The translations under genes were made by a program, and so were the position numbers. Shown here one piece after another: positions 11,532 through 24,400 of a stretch of 62,500 nucleotides of DNA. The stretch covers positions 7,694,070 to 7,756,569 of the forward strand of contig CM035358.1 of the NCBI GenBank assembly GCA_020137815.1. Reading direction: 5' to 3'. Source of the DNA: Hormiphora californensis (lineage: Eukaryota; Ctenophora; Tentaculata; Cydippida; Pleurobrachiidae). The notes under the pieces were generated by a model that saw only the letters and a list, made by a program, of their open reading frames with translations, made no database searches and had not been told where the DNA came from. Positions within the stretch are counted from its first letter, which is position 1; every line of letters starts with the position of its first letter.

Positions 11532-12312
11532 ATCTCTCCCCCATCTCTCGATTCCCAGGTGTGTCAGCTCCACGCATCACCTTGCGATGTTGTATACACA
11601 GAGTACCGACCTACACCCCTACAACATTACATCTTTCCTGATGGGGGAAACGGGATCTTCCTGGTTGTAGATGAAAAGGTACAGAACATTCGTTTCACAG
11701 AAGGAACCATCTAGCAAATAGTCAACTGTATAAGTATTCTGTGAAAAATAATCTCATTTGTACTGTGCGAATCTGTACTAGCCCAGAGGTCTTAAAATGT
11801 GTTCAATATTGATGTAATTTCAGAGAATTTTCCGACAAGAAAACTTTGAAAAGGCGATGGCATTTCTGCAGGAGGAGGGTGGAGGAGGAGGTGGATTTGG
11901 AAAGAGGAAGGGAAGGAGGGGTAAGGGACATGTACATTTTTGCACCCACTCCCATCGTCCTCGTAGAAGGAGATTAAAATTTTGTGACTGATCTTTCCTG
12001 TCTCCCATCTCACTCGCCCTCAATCCCTCTCGATACTCCCCTCTCCTTTCCCCTATAGGTTCTACCATCTCTAACATACCTCATCCTATTCTAGGTGCGG
12101 CGGATGTGTTTAGTATAGTAAAGATGATCATGGAACGATCACTGCAACCTGTTATTGTATTTGCCTTCTCGAAAAAAGATTGTGAAAGCCATGCTCTTCA
12201 GCTGTCCAAACTAGATTTCAACACCGCCGAAGAGAAGGCGTTAGTTAGGGAAGTTTTTGAAAATGCCACGGATGTTCTGAGTGATGACGATAAGCAGCTC
12301 CCTCAGGTTCGA

Positions 12313-12387
<75 letters not shown>

Positions 12388-12392
12388 GTCTC

Positions 12393-12441
<49 letters not shown>

Positions 12442-15400
12442 ATCTCTGTCTGTCTGTCTGTCTGTCCCTCTGTCTGTCTCTCTGTCCCTCTGTCACAGAG
12501 ATGTTACAGTATGCAACATTGCAACACTACGTCTACGGTGTGTAGGTTTGTGTCGCACAGTGTGCGTGTGTGTGTCACAGTTCCTTTTCACCAGTTTTGT
12601 AGCGCGCGACACAACCCACCTGTATAATCGGGTAATGTCAGCAATTTGCGCGCACATACAGCCGCCTTTATACCCTCCTCGCCTCACCGTGTGTTGTTCC
12701 ACGGCCCACTTCGAGCTTCAACCACTGGACAGAGTGCAGACACTGGACAGAGTGCAGACACTGATTAGGCCACACTAAAATAGCATATTTAATGACTGAT
12801 ATGACTGCTTCCCTACAACAACTACCCTCCCTTCCAGGTGAGCAAGGTTCTACCCATGCTGGAACGGGGTATCGGAATCCATCACGGAGGTCTCCTCCCA
12901 ATCCTCAAAGAAGTTATCGAGATCTTATTCCAAGAGGGTCTTATCAAGGCACTATTTGCCACGGAGACATTCGCCATGGGACTGAACATGCCTGCTAGGA
13001 CTGTAGTGTTCTCGACCGCTAAGAAGTTTGATGGAACAGATATGAGATATATAACCAGTGGGGAGTATATCCAGATGAGTGGGAGAGCAGGAAGGAGAGG
13101 TTAGTAACACGTGTCAATGTGATTCCTCAGCTACTCATGTTCCTATTGTTGTAACAGTCAACATTGTTACAGTCACACTAACGTGATCTCCAGCTTTTTG
13201 TGCCCAATATCTTGCTTTGTTCGACCATAACAACCCAATATTGTATTCTCTCTCGAGTCGCCTGACACATTGTACTCTCTCCAGGTGCCCAATATCTTGA
13301 GTTGCCTAATATTTCAACAATTTAAATTCTCTCCAGGTATTGATGATCGTGGTATTGTGATTTTGTGTGTGTCGCATAAGATGGAGCCGGAGGTGCCACG
13401 AGATCTGATCCAGGGTCAAGCTAACCCTCTTAACAGTGCCTTCCGTCTCACTTATCACATGGTATGTAACACTTTTAACCGACTAATTGAACCCGGGTTG
13501 AACCCTTAGTACTAACTCAATTTACTCAGTAGACAAAAGTATCATCCTAACAAATTATATTCTCTCCAGGTGTTAAACTTGTTGAGAGTTGAAGACGTTA
13601 ACCCTGAGTTTATGTTGGAGAGATCATTCTACCAATACCAGAACACTTCCTCTATACCATTCCTTATGAAGAAACTACAGGTATGTACCACTGTGCGGTG
13701 GGGCGGAAATTACAGGTAAGAGAGATTGTAATGGCCAGGTATGTATGGGAGATTCGATTGTAGTGGCCACTTTTTCGAGTATCAATCCTAATCAAAGGGG
13801 CGGGTAAAGAAAAAGGGGCCGGTAGCTAGCTATCAATTGTAACTTTGGTTCCATACAAGTTACAACCCACTATTTATCCGTCACATCTTATCCACTGGTT
13901 CTCACTAGGCTGCAGAAGCGGAGCACAAAGCGATAGCAGTACCGAATGAAGAATCAGCGAGGACGTTCTTCAACCTGCGACAACAGTTAGCTAAACTTCA
14001 GAAGACAATAGTTTCATATATCCACAAACCAAGGTATAAGCCTAATATAACTCGTTCCTTTACTAGACTGCTACTACAGAGTGCCTGGGCTCGCTAACTC
14101 GTCCTTCCTTGTTTTAACAAGAATAAATGCATTATAATGTTTCATAATGCTATGTTTCCCCGCCAACCTTTAATTTCTAACACGAAGGCGGGACAGACAT
14201 TTCGGATCATTCATAAATCAACCAAACAGTATAGAACAAATCCTTGTGTTTTAGTAGCACTAAATTGTGCGCCACATTGCGGAATTGCGCGGCACACAAT
14301 TCCTGAAAACGTGTCAATGAAGTGGTTTATGAAGGAGCAGGTTGTTGTTGTGTGTGCGGCTCTAGTTGCTACATGTTGCCCCTCGCAACCTGAAACGGGA
14401 CAAGAGAGCTGACTTGCTACACATAGTCACTATATCCGTTTAGATTTCTAAACCCCTATGCCTTTTTGCAAAAGGCATCCGGGTGAAGGCCGAAGGCCTT
14501 CACCCGGGCGGGGAAAAAATGTTGGATTTCAAAGGCATACTGTTGTATAAATTTGATTTTTTATATAAATCCAGCATTAAGCATATTACATATATAACCA
14601 TTTGTTGGAATATCAAAGCTAGGTAAAATGGTACCATAAAAGTGTCTGGCCATCAATTGATTAATTCGTCTGAAGAACAAAACGAATTATACGAGACTCA
14701 AGCTGCCTCAATTCCATCTGTTAATCCCCATCACATCCAAGGTGGCCCATAAATTATGAGGCCGGGGGACGAGCTGTACCTCCGAAACGGTGATAGTTGT
14801 GCAAAAACAAACTACGGGAACATGCTGGAACAATTCCTTGGTAACTTTTTGCAAATTTTGAGTTTTTTATTCAAAAGTTCATTTTTCATTCATGAACTAT
14901 TTACACGTTCATTAATGAATTAAGGACTCTAATTTACCGAGAGTGAGCCATTTTGTTTGGGTTGAATTTATCTTTCCAATGAGCACCATGAAAATCAAAT
15001 TGAAGCACCAGGTCACATGGCAGTTGAGAAAATGCACATGCATGATTTTGGCTCTTCCTGCGACTTTCAATCAGCTGTATCACGGCTACCTTTTGTTCAA
15101 TCTTTTTAAAAATTTGGGTGAACATTGGATAAGCAAAGATCTTTGCTCACAAGAAAAATCAAGGTCAAAACTGAAAGTTCATTTTTGAGTGTTGGTAGTT
15201 CATTCCACTCATTCAGGAACCAACATCCCTAAAGTGATGAAAAGTGATTGGTTTTGTTTGGCCCATACCCTGCGATGATAAAGAGGTGTAAAAACACGTT
15301 TCCGGGCTAGTTAGTGGGTGTCCATGTGATCATGATGATATCTGACACCTCTTCTGAGCCATAATCAAGGGATTTTCTCGAATTCAAGCATGTGATTTGG

Positions 15401-18400
15401 GTTATCTGTGATTGGTATCGTGCAGCAATGTTGAGAGATCTCATAGCACCTCGAAAATTATGATTAGCTCAATGAAATGAGTTGATTTTGGATCGAAAAT
15501 GGTAGTTTAGTTCATTTTGACGTCTGTTTTAATCTCTTCTATCATAAATCAACTCATTTCATTGAGCTAATCATAATTTTTGAGGTGCTATGAGATCTCT
15601 CAACATTGCTGCACGATACCAATCACAGATAACCCAAATCACATGCTTGAATTTGAGAAAATCCCTTGATTATGGCTCAGAAGAGGTGTCAGATATCATC
15701 ATGATCACATGGACACCCACTAACTAGCCCGGAAACGTGTTTTTACACCTCCCTATCATTGCAGGGTATGGGCCAAACAAAACCAATCACTTTTCATCAC
15801 TTTAGGGATGTTGGTTCCTGAATGAGTGGAATGAACTACCAACACTCAAAAATGAACTTTCAGTTTTGACCTTGATTTTTCTTGTGAGCAACGATCTTTG
15901 CTTATCCAATGTTCACCCAAATTTTTAAAAAGTTTGAACAAAAGGTAGCTGTGATACAGCTGATTGAAAGTCGCAGGAAGAGCCAAAATCATGCATGTGC
16001 ATTTTCTCAACTGCCATGTCACCTGGTGCTTCAATTTGATTTTCATGGTGCTCATTGGAAAGATAAATTCAACCCAAACAAAATGGCTCACTCTTGGTAA
16101 ATTAGAGTCCTTAATTCATTAATGAACGTGTAAATAGTTCATGAATGAAAAATGAACTTTTGAATAAAAAACTCAAAATTTGCAAAAAGTTACCAAGGAA
16201 TTGTTCCAGCATGTTCCCGTAGTTTGTTTTTGCAACAATTATGTCACCGTTTGGAGGTACAGCTGTCCCCACGTGCTAAGAATTATTGGGCCACCTTCCT
16301 ACTATACACCACAACCCACAACTCCGTAGTCCCGACTGGCCAATAATCGTAGCGTCGGCGCGGCAGCCGCGGAGAGAGCTCGAGTAGGGCGCGCGGACGG
16401 AGGCAGGAGCCCGCCGAGCTCGAGCTCCCCGAGAGGGCGCGAGAGCTCGCGATGAGAGAGCGAGCGAGAGAGCCAGCGCGCGAGAGAGAGAGGCAGCGCG
16501 AGCAGCGAGATCGAGACGACCCGGGACAGCAGACTGGCGCGCAGAAGTCTGCAGGACTCAGGCCGAGACGAATCTCGAGAGCTCTAGGAGCGCCAGAGAG
16601 AAAAGAGAGGGGCAGCAGAGACAGAGTAGCTAAGGAGAGGCGAGAAGAGAGCGGAGAGAGAGAGCGAGAGAGGAGAGGAGAAGAGGAGTGAGAGTAGAGA
16701 GGGAGCTAGACCACCGAGAGGATGGAAACGTGAGAGTGTACTACTAGACAAGAATCGGCGCTGGCGGGCTATGCACTTCTGATAAATATCGGTCATCCTA
16801 GTCTATCATGAACACTTTCAGATCTTCTCGACTCTTCTCGACTATCTCTCTTCTCTATATATATATATATATATGGGGGGGTGCAGCCCAAAAAAAACCA
16901 ACCATACCCTGTATTTTCAAAAGTGTTGATTTTTTCCCCGCCCGGGTGAATGCCGAAGGCATTCACCCGGATGCCTTTTGTAAAAAGGCATAGGGGTTTA
17001 GGATTCGACAATTTTAGTTTTACATACTAGTGAGGTGTCACGCTTTGATGTAACGTAACCTCCTGAGTTGCTGTTGGTAACTATCCAGTGCGGAATGTTG
17101 TCACTTACTGACTGAACACAACAGGAAATTCGCGCGCATGTGCGCGGCGCCCTTATGTTGCACTTGTGATTACAATTGTTCATAGATTTGTCATCGCGCC
17201 CTACGTCATTGTGCAATGAACATTGTTCTGCATTTGTGATCGGAACTGCGACTTATTATTACTAGGATATCACATAGCTCAGGCAACCCATCAGCTATAC
17301 CGGCTCACGTATCAGTGCCCAATTAGAAGCAGGTGTGGCAACTGGCACATGCCAGATCACATGGTTGGCGGGGAAACCAGGCGATATGACATCATATCGC
17401 AATTATTCTTGTTTTTGGTCGTTTTTGATTTTTTTTGATTTTTTTTGATCTTTTTTGATTTTTTTTTGATTTTTTTTTGATTTTTTTTGATCTTTTTTGA
17501 TTTTTTTTTGATTTTTTTTTGATCTTTTTTGATTTTTTTTTGATCTTTTTTGATTTTTTATATCGTTTTTGATTTTTTTTGAATTTTTTTGATCGTTTTT
17601 GATTTTATTTGATCGTTTTTGATTTTTTTTGAACTTTTTGTTCAACATTAAACAATCAAAAAAAATCAAAAACGATCAAAAAAATTCAAAAACAATCAAA
17701 AAAATTTTCCCCGCCCGGGTGAATGCCGAAGGCATTCACCCGGATGCCTTTTGTAAAAAGGCATAGGGGTTTAGGATTCGACAATTTTAGTTTTACATAC
17801 TAGTGAGGTGTCACGCTTTGATGTAACGTAACCTCCTGAGTTGCTGTTGGTAACTATCCAGTGCGGAATGTTGTCACTTACTGACTGAACACAACAGGAA
17901 ATTCGCGCGCATGTGCGCGGCGCCCTTATGTTGCACTTGTGATTACAATTGTTCATAGATTTGTCATCGCGCCCTACGTCATTGTGCAATGAACATTGTT
18001 CTGCATTTGTGATCGGAACTGCGACTTATTATTACTAGGATATCACATAGCTCAGGCAACCCATCAGCTATACCGGCTCACGTATCAGTGCCCAATTAGA
18101 AGCAGGTGTGGCAACTGGCACATGCCAGATCACATGGTTGGCGGGGAAACCAGGCGATATGACATCATATCGCAATTATTCTTGTTTTTGGTCGTTTTTG
18201 ATTTTTTTTAATTTTTTTTGATCTTTTTTGATTTTTTTTTGATTTTTTTTGATTTTTTTGATCTTTTTTGATTTTTTTTGATTTTTTTTGATCTTTTTTG
18301 ATTTTTTTTGATCTTTTTTGATTTTTTTGATCGTTTTTGATTTTTTTTGAATTTTTTTGATCGTTTTTGATTTTATTTGATCGTTTTTGATTTTTTTTGA

Positions 18401-21400
18401 ACTTTTTGTTCAACATTAAACAATCAAAAAAAAATCAAAAACGATCAAAAAAATTCAAAAACAATCAAAAAAATTCAAAAAAAATCAAAAACGATCAAAA
18501 AAAATCAAAAACGACCAAAAAAAATCAAAAACGACCAAAAACAAGAATTATTGCATTATGTATTCATAATGCTGTGTTTCCCTGCCCTACCGTTTCACAT
18601 GTCAGTGACATTGTCACTGCCAACAGGATCAAGGCTTGGTCATAATGTAATGGGAGATGCATACGATCTAGCTGTCAGTATACTTCTCACATAGCTAACT
18701 CCCTATCACATGACACTTGCTAACCAGCTTTTGACATTCCAACTTAACTACTTATCTAACCTCTCACACTCGACTCACAAGATGAAAATGTGTATGTAAC
18801 ACGCGAAACACGCGGCAGCGCTATTCATGTTTTGTTGAGTGGCGCGCGCATACACGTCCATGAAACTGTGTCAATGAGGTGTTTGATGAAGGAGTAGCTC
18901 GTCACTGTGCGCGCGGCTCTAGTTGCTACACCGTTGCCCTCGCAACGAAAGTGTGACCAAAAAATGTCCCTCTACCGATTAGTTAGTATACCAAAATGTC
19001 GTTTTCGAATTCTAACCCTGCTATGCCTTTTTACAAAGTAAAAAGGCATCCGGGTGAATGCCTTCGGCATTCACCCGGGCAGGGAAAAAATCAAAGAAAT
19101 TTCAACCAAAAACGACCAAAAACGACCAAAAAAAACCAACCATACCCTGGGTTTCGGAAAAAGTTTGAATTTTTTTGGGGCTGCACCCCCCCCCCCCCCC
19201 ATATATATATCTCTATCTCTATCTCTCTTTCTTTCTCTCCCTCTATTTCCAGGTACGTTCTATCGTTCCTCCAGCCGGGACGACTAATCCAAGTGAAGCA
19301 CAACGAGGATAACTGGGGCTGGGGTGTTGTGGTGAACTTCCAGAAGAAGGGAAAACAGGAAGGTAAGAACATGGAGAGGGAGAGATAGAGAGAGAGGGAG
19401 ATTGGGGAATGAAAGAGAGAAAGAGAGATGGCTGGGGTGTTATGGCGAACTTCCAGAAGAAGGGAAAACAGGAAGGTAAGAACATGGAGAGGGAGAGATA
19501 GAGAGAGGGAGAGATTGGGGAATGAAAGAGAGAAAGAGAGATGGCTGGGGTGTTATGGTGAACTTCCAGAAGAAGGGAAAACAGGAAGGTAAGAACCTGG
19601 AGAGGGAGAGATAGAGAGAGAGGGAGATTGGGGAATGAAAGAGAGAAAGAGAGATGGCTGGGGTGTTATGGTGAACTTCCAGAAGAAGGGAAAACAGGAA
19701 GGTAAGAACATGGAGAGGGAGAGATAGAGAGAGAGGGAGATTGGGGAATGAAAGAGAGAAAGAGAGATGGCTGGGGTGTTATGGTGAACTTCCAGAAGAA
19801 GGGAAAACAGGAAGGTAGGAACATGGAGAGGTAGAGATAGAGAGAGGGAGATTGGGGAATGAAAGAGAGAAAGAGAGATGGCTGGGGTGTTATGGTGAAC
19901 TTCCAGAAGAAGGGAAAACAGGAAGGTAAGAACATAGAGAGGGAGAGATAGAGAGAGGGAGATTGGGGAATGAAAGAGAGAAAGAGAGATGGCTGGGGTG
20001 TTATGGTGAACTTCCAAAAGAAGGGAAAACAGGAAGGTAAGAACATGGAGAGGGAGAGATAGAGAGAGGGAGATTGGGGAATGAAAGAGAGAAAGAGAGA
20101 TGGCTGGGGTGTTATGGTGAACTTCCAGAAGAAGGGAAAACAGGAAGGTAAGAACATAGAGAGGGAGAGATAGAGAGAGGGAGATTGGGGAATGAAAGAG
20201 AGAAAGAGAGATGGCTGGGGTGTTATGGTGAACTTCCAGAAGAAGGGAAAACAGGAAGGTAAGAACATGGAGAGGGAGAGATAGAGAGAGGGAGATTGGG
20301 GAATGAAAGAGAGAAAGAGAGATGGCTGGGGTGTTATGGTGAACTTCCAAAAGAAGGGAAAACAGGAAGGTAAGAACATAGAGAGGGAGAGATAAAGAGA
20401 GAGGGAGATTGGGGAATGAAAGAGAGAAAGAGAGATGGCTGGGGTGTTATGGTGAACTTCCAGAAGAAGGGAAAACAGGAAGGTAGGAACATGGAGAGGG
20501 AGAGATAGAGAGAGAGGGAGATTGGGGAATGAAAGAGAGAAAGAGAGATGGCTGGGGTGTTATGGTGAACTTCCAGAAGAAGGGAAAACAGGAAGGTAAG
20601 AACATGGAGAGGGAGAGAGATAGAGAGAGGGAGATTGGGGAATGAAAGAGAGAAAGAGAGATGGCTGGGGGTGTTATGGTGAACTTCCAGAAGAAGGGAA
20701 AACAGGAAGGTAGGAACATGGAGAGGGAGAGATAGAGAGAGAGGGAGATTGGGGAATGAAAGAGAGAAAGAGAGATGGCTGGGGTGTTATGGTGAACTTC
20801 CAGAAGAAGGGAAAACAGGAAGGTAAGAACATGGAGAGGGAGAGATAGAGAGAGAGGGAGATTGGGGAATGAAAGAGAGAAAGAGAGATGGCTGGGGTGT
20901 TATGGTGAACTTCCAGAAGAAGGGAAAACAGGAAGGTGAGAACATGGAGAGGTAGAGATAGAGAGAGAGGGAGATTGGGGAATGAAAGAGAGAAAGAGAG
21001 ATGGCTGGGGTGTTATGGTGAACTTCCAGAAGAAGGGAAAAACAGGAAGGTAAGAACATAGAGAGGGAAGAGATAGAGAGAGAGGGAGATTGGGGAATGA
21101 AAGAGAGAAAGAGAGATGGCTGGGGTGTTATGGTGAACTTCCAAAAGAAGGGAAAACAGGAAGGTAGGAACATGGAGAGGGAGAGATAGAGAGAGGGAGA
21201 TTGGGGAATGAAAGAGAGAAAGAGAGATGGCTGGGGTGTTATGGTGAACTTCCAGAAGAAGGGAAAACAGGAAGGTAAGAACATAGAGAGGGAGAGATAG
21301 AGAGAGGGAGATTGGGGAATGAAAGAGAGAAAGAGAGATGGCTGGGGTGTTATGGTGAACTTCCAGAAGAAGGGAAAACAGGAAGGTAAGAACATAGAGA

Positions 21401-24400
21401 GGGAGAGATAGAGAGAGAGGGAGATTGGGGAATGAAAGAGAGAAAGAGAGATGGCTGGGGTGTTATGGTGAACTTCCAGAAGAAGGGAAAACAGGAAGGT
21501 AAGAACATAGAGAGGGAGAGATAGAGAGAGGGAGATTGGGGAATGAAAGAGAGAAAGAGAGATGGCTGGGGTGTTGTGGTGAACTTCCAGAAGAAGGGAA
21601 AACAGGAAGGTAAGAACATGGAGAGGGAGAGATAGAGAGAGAGGGAGATTGGGGAATGAAAGAGAGAAAGAGAGATGGCTGGGGTGTTATGGTGAACTTC
21701 CAGAAGAAGGGAAAACAGGAAGGTAAGAACATGGAGAGGTAGAGAGATAGAGAGAGAGATTGGGGAATGAAAGAGAGAAAGAGAGATGGCTGGGGTGTTA
21801 TGGTGAACTTCCAGAAGAAGGGAAAACAGGAAGGTAAGAACATGGAGAGGGAGAGATAGAGAGAGGGAGATTGGGGAATGAAAGAGAGAAAGAGAGATGG
21901 CTGGGGTGTTATGGTGAACTTCCAGAAGAAGGGAAAACAGGAAGGTAAGAACATAGAGAGGGAGAGATAGAGAGAGGGAGATTGGGGAATGAAAGAGAGA
22001 AAGAGAGATGGCTGGGGTGTTATGGTGAACTTCCAGAAGAAGGGAAAACAGGAAGGTAAGAACATAGAGAGGGAGAGATAGAGAGAGAGGGAGATTGGGG
22101 AATGAAAGAGAGAAAGAGAGATGGCTGGGGTGTTATGGTGAACTTCCAGAAGAAGGGAAAACAGGAAGGTAGGAACATGGAGAGGGAGAGATAGAGAGAG
22201 AGGGAGATTGGGGAATGAAAGAGAGAAAGAGAGATGGCTGGGGTGTTATGGTGAACTTCCAGAAGAAGGGAAAACAGGAAGGTAAGAACATAGAGAGGGA
22301 GAGATAGAGAGAGGGAGATTGGGGAATGAAAGAGAGAAAGAGAGATGGCTGGGGTGTTATGGTGAACTTCCAGAAGAAGGGAAAACAGGAAGGTAAGAAC
22401 ATGGAGAGGGAGAGAAAGAGAGAGGGAGATTGGGGAATGAAAGAGAGAAAGAGAGATGGCTGGGGTGTTATGGTGAACTTCCAGAAGAAGGGAAAACAGG
22501 AAGGTAAGAACATGGAGAGGGAGAGATAGAGAGAGGGAGATTGGGGAATGAAAGAGAGAAAGAGAGATGGCTGGGGTGTTATGGTGAACTTCCAGAAGAA
22601 GGGAAAACAGGAAGGTAAGAACATAGAGAGGGAGAGATAGAAGAGAGGGAGATTGGGGAATGAAAGAGAGAAAGAGAGATGGCTGGGGTGTTATGGTGAA
22701 CTTCCAGAAGAAGGGAAAACAGGAAGGTAAGAACATGGAGAGGGAGAGATAGAGAGAGGGAGATTGGGGAATGAAAGAGAGAAAGAGAGATGGCTGGGGT
22801 GTTATGGTGAACTTCCAAAAGAAGGGAAAACAGGAAGGTAAGAACATAGAGAGGGAGAGATAAAGAGAGAGGGAGATTGGGGAATGAAAGAGAGAAAGAG
22901 AGATGGCTGGGGTGTTATGGTGAACTTCCAGAAGAAGGGAAAACAGGAAGGTAGGAACATGGAGAGGGAGAGATAGAGAGAGAGGGAGATTGGGGAATGA
23001 AAGAGAGAAAGAGAGATGGCTGGGGTGTTATGGTGAACTTCCAGAAGAAGGGAAAACAGGAAGGTAAGAACATGGAGAGGGAGAGATAAAGAGAGGGAGA
23101 TTGGGGAATGAAAGAGAGAAAGAGAGATGGCTGGGGTGTTATGGTGAACTTCCAGAAGAAGGGAAAACAGGAAGGTAAGAACATGGAGAGGGAGAGATAG
23201 AGAGAGAGGGAGATTGGGGAATGAAAGAGAGAAAGAGAGATGGCTGTGGGTGTTATGGTGAACTTCCAGAAGAAGGGAAAACAGGAAGGTAAGAACATGG
23301 AGAGGGAGAGATAGAGAGAGAGGGAGATTGGGGAATGAAAGAGAGAAAGAGAGATGGCTGGGGTGTTATGGTGAACTTCCAGAAGAAGGGAAAACAGGAA
23401 GGTAAGAACATGGAGAGGGAGAGATAGAGAGAGAGGGAGATTGGGGAATGAAAGAGAGAAAGAGAGATGGCTGGGGTGTTATGGTGAACTTCCAGAAGAA
23501 GGGAAAACAGGAAGGTAAGAACATAGAGAGGGAGAGATAGAGAGAGAGGGAGATTGGGGAATGAAAGAGAGAAAGAGAGATGGCTGGGGTGTTATGGTGA
23601 ACTTCCAGAAGAAGGGAAAACAGGAAGGTAAGGAACATGGAGAGGGAGAGATAGAGAGAGGGAGATTGGGGAATGAAAGAGAGAAAGAGAGATGGCTGGG
23701 GTGTTATGGTGAACTTCCAGAAGAAGGGAAAACAGGAAGGTAGAACATGGAGAGGGAGAGATAGAGAGAGGGAGATTGGGGAATGAAAGAGAGAAAGAGA
23801 GATGGCTGGGGTGTTATGGTGAACTTCCAGAAGAAGGGAAAACAGGAAGGTAAGAACATAGAGAGGGAGAGATAGAGAGAGAGGGAGATTGGGGAATGAA
23901 AGAGAGAAAGAGAGATGGCTGGGGTGTTATGGTGAACTTCCAGAAGAAGGGAAAACAGGAAGGTAAGAACATGGAGAGGGAGAGATAGAGAGAGGGAGAT
24001 TGGGGAATGAAAGAGAGAAAGAGAGATGGCTGGGGTGTTATGGTGAACTTCCAGAAGAAGGGAAAACAGGAAGGTAAGAACATGGAGAGGGAGAGATAGA
24101 GAGAGGGAGATTGGGGAATGAAAGAGAGAAAGAGAGATGGCTGGGGTGTTATGGTGAACTTCCAGAAGAAGGGAAAACAGGAAGGTAAGAACATGGAGAG
24201 GGAGAGATAGAGAGAGGGAGATTGGGGAATGAAAGAGAGAAAGAGAGATGGCTGGGGTGTTATGGTGAACTTCCAGAAGAAGGGAAAACAGGAAGGTAAG
24301 AACATGGAGAGGGAGAGATAGAGAGAGGGAGATTGGGGAATGAAAGAGAGAAAGAGAGATGGCTGGGGTGTTATGGTGAACTTCCAGAAGAAGGGAAAAC

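Noticed and set aside
12106-12778. Frames with LSVC repeats in MTR4
   Set aside because: Read-through of a TCTG microsatellite; the exon ends at 12306 and joins to 12838.
14943-16100. Paired frames ([20 protein letters not shown] and mirror)
   Set aside because: They are mirror images in the arms of a palindromic element; no similarity to a transposase seen.
16452-16691. Arg/Glu-rich frame as a gene
   Set aside because: Low-complexity translation of a GC-rich purine segment inside an intron, without splice or homology support.
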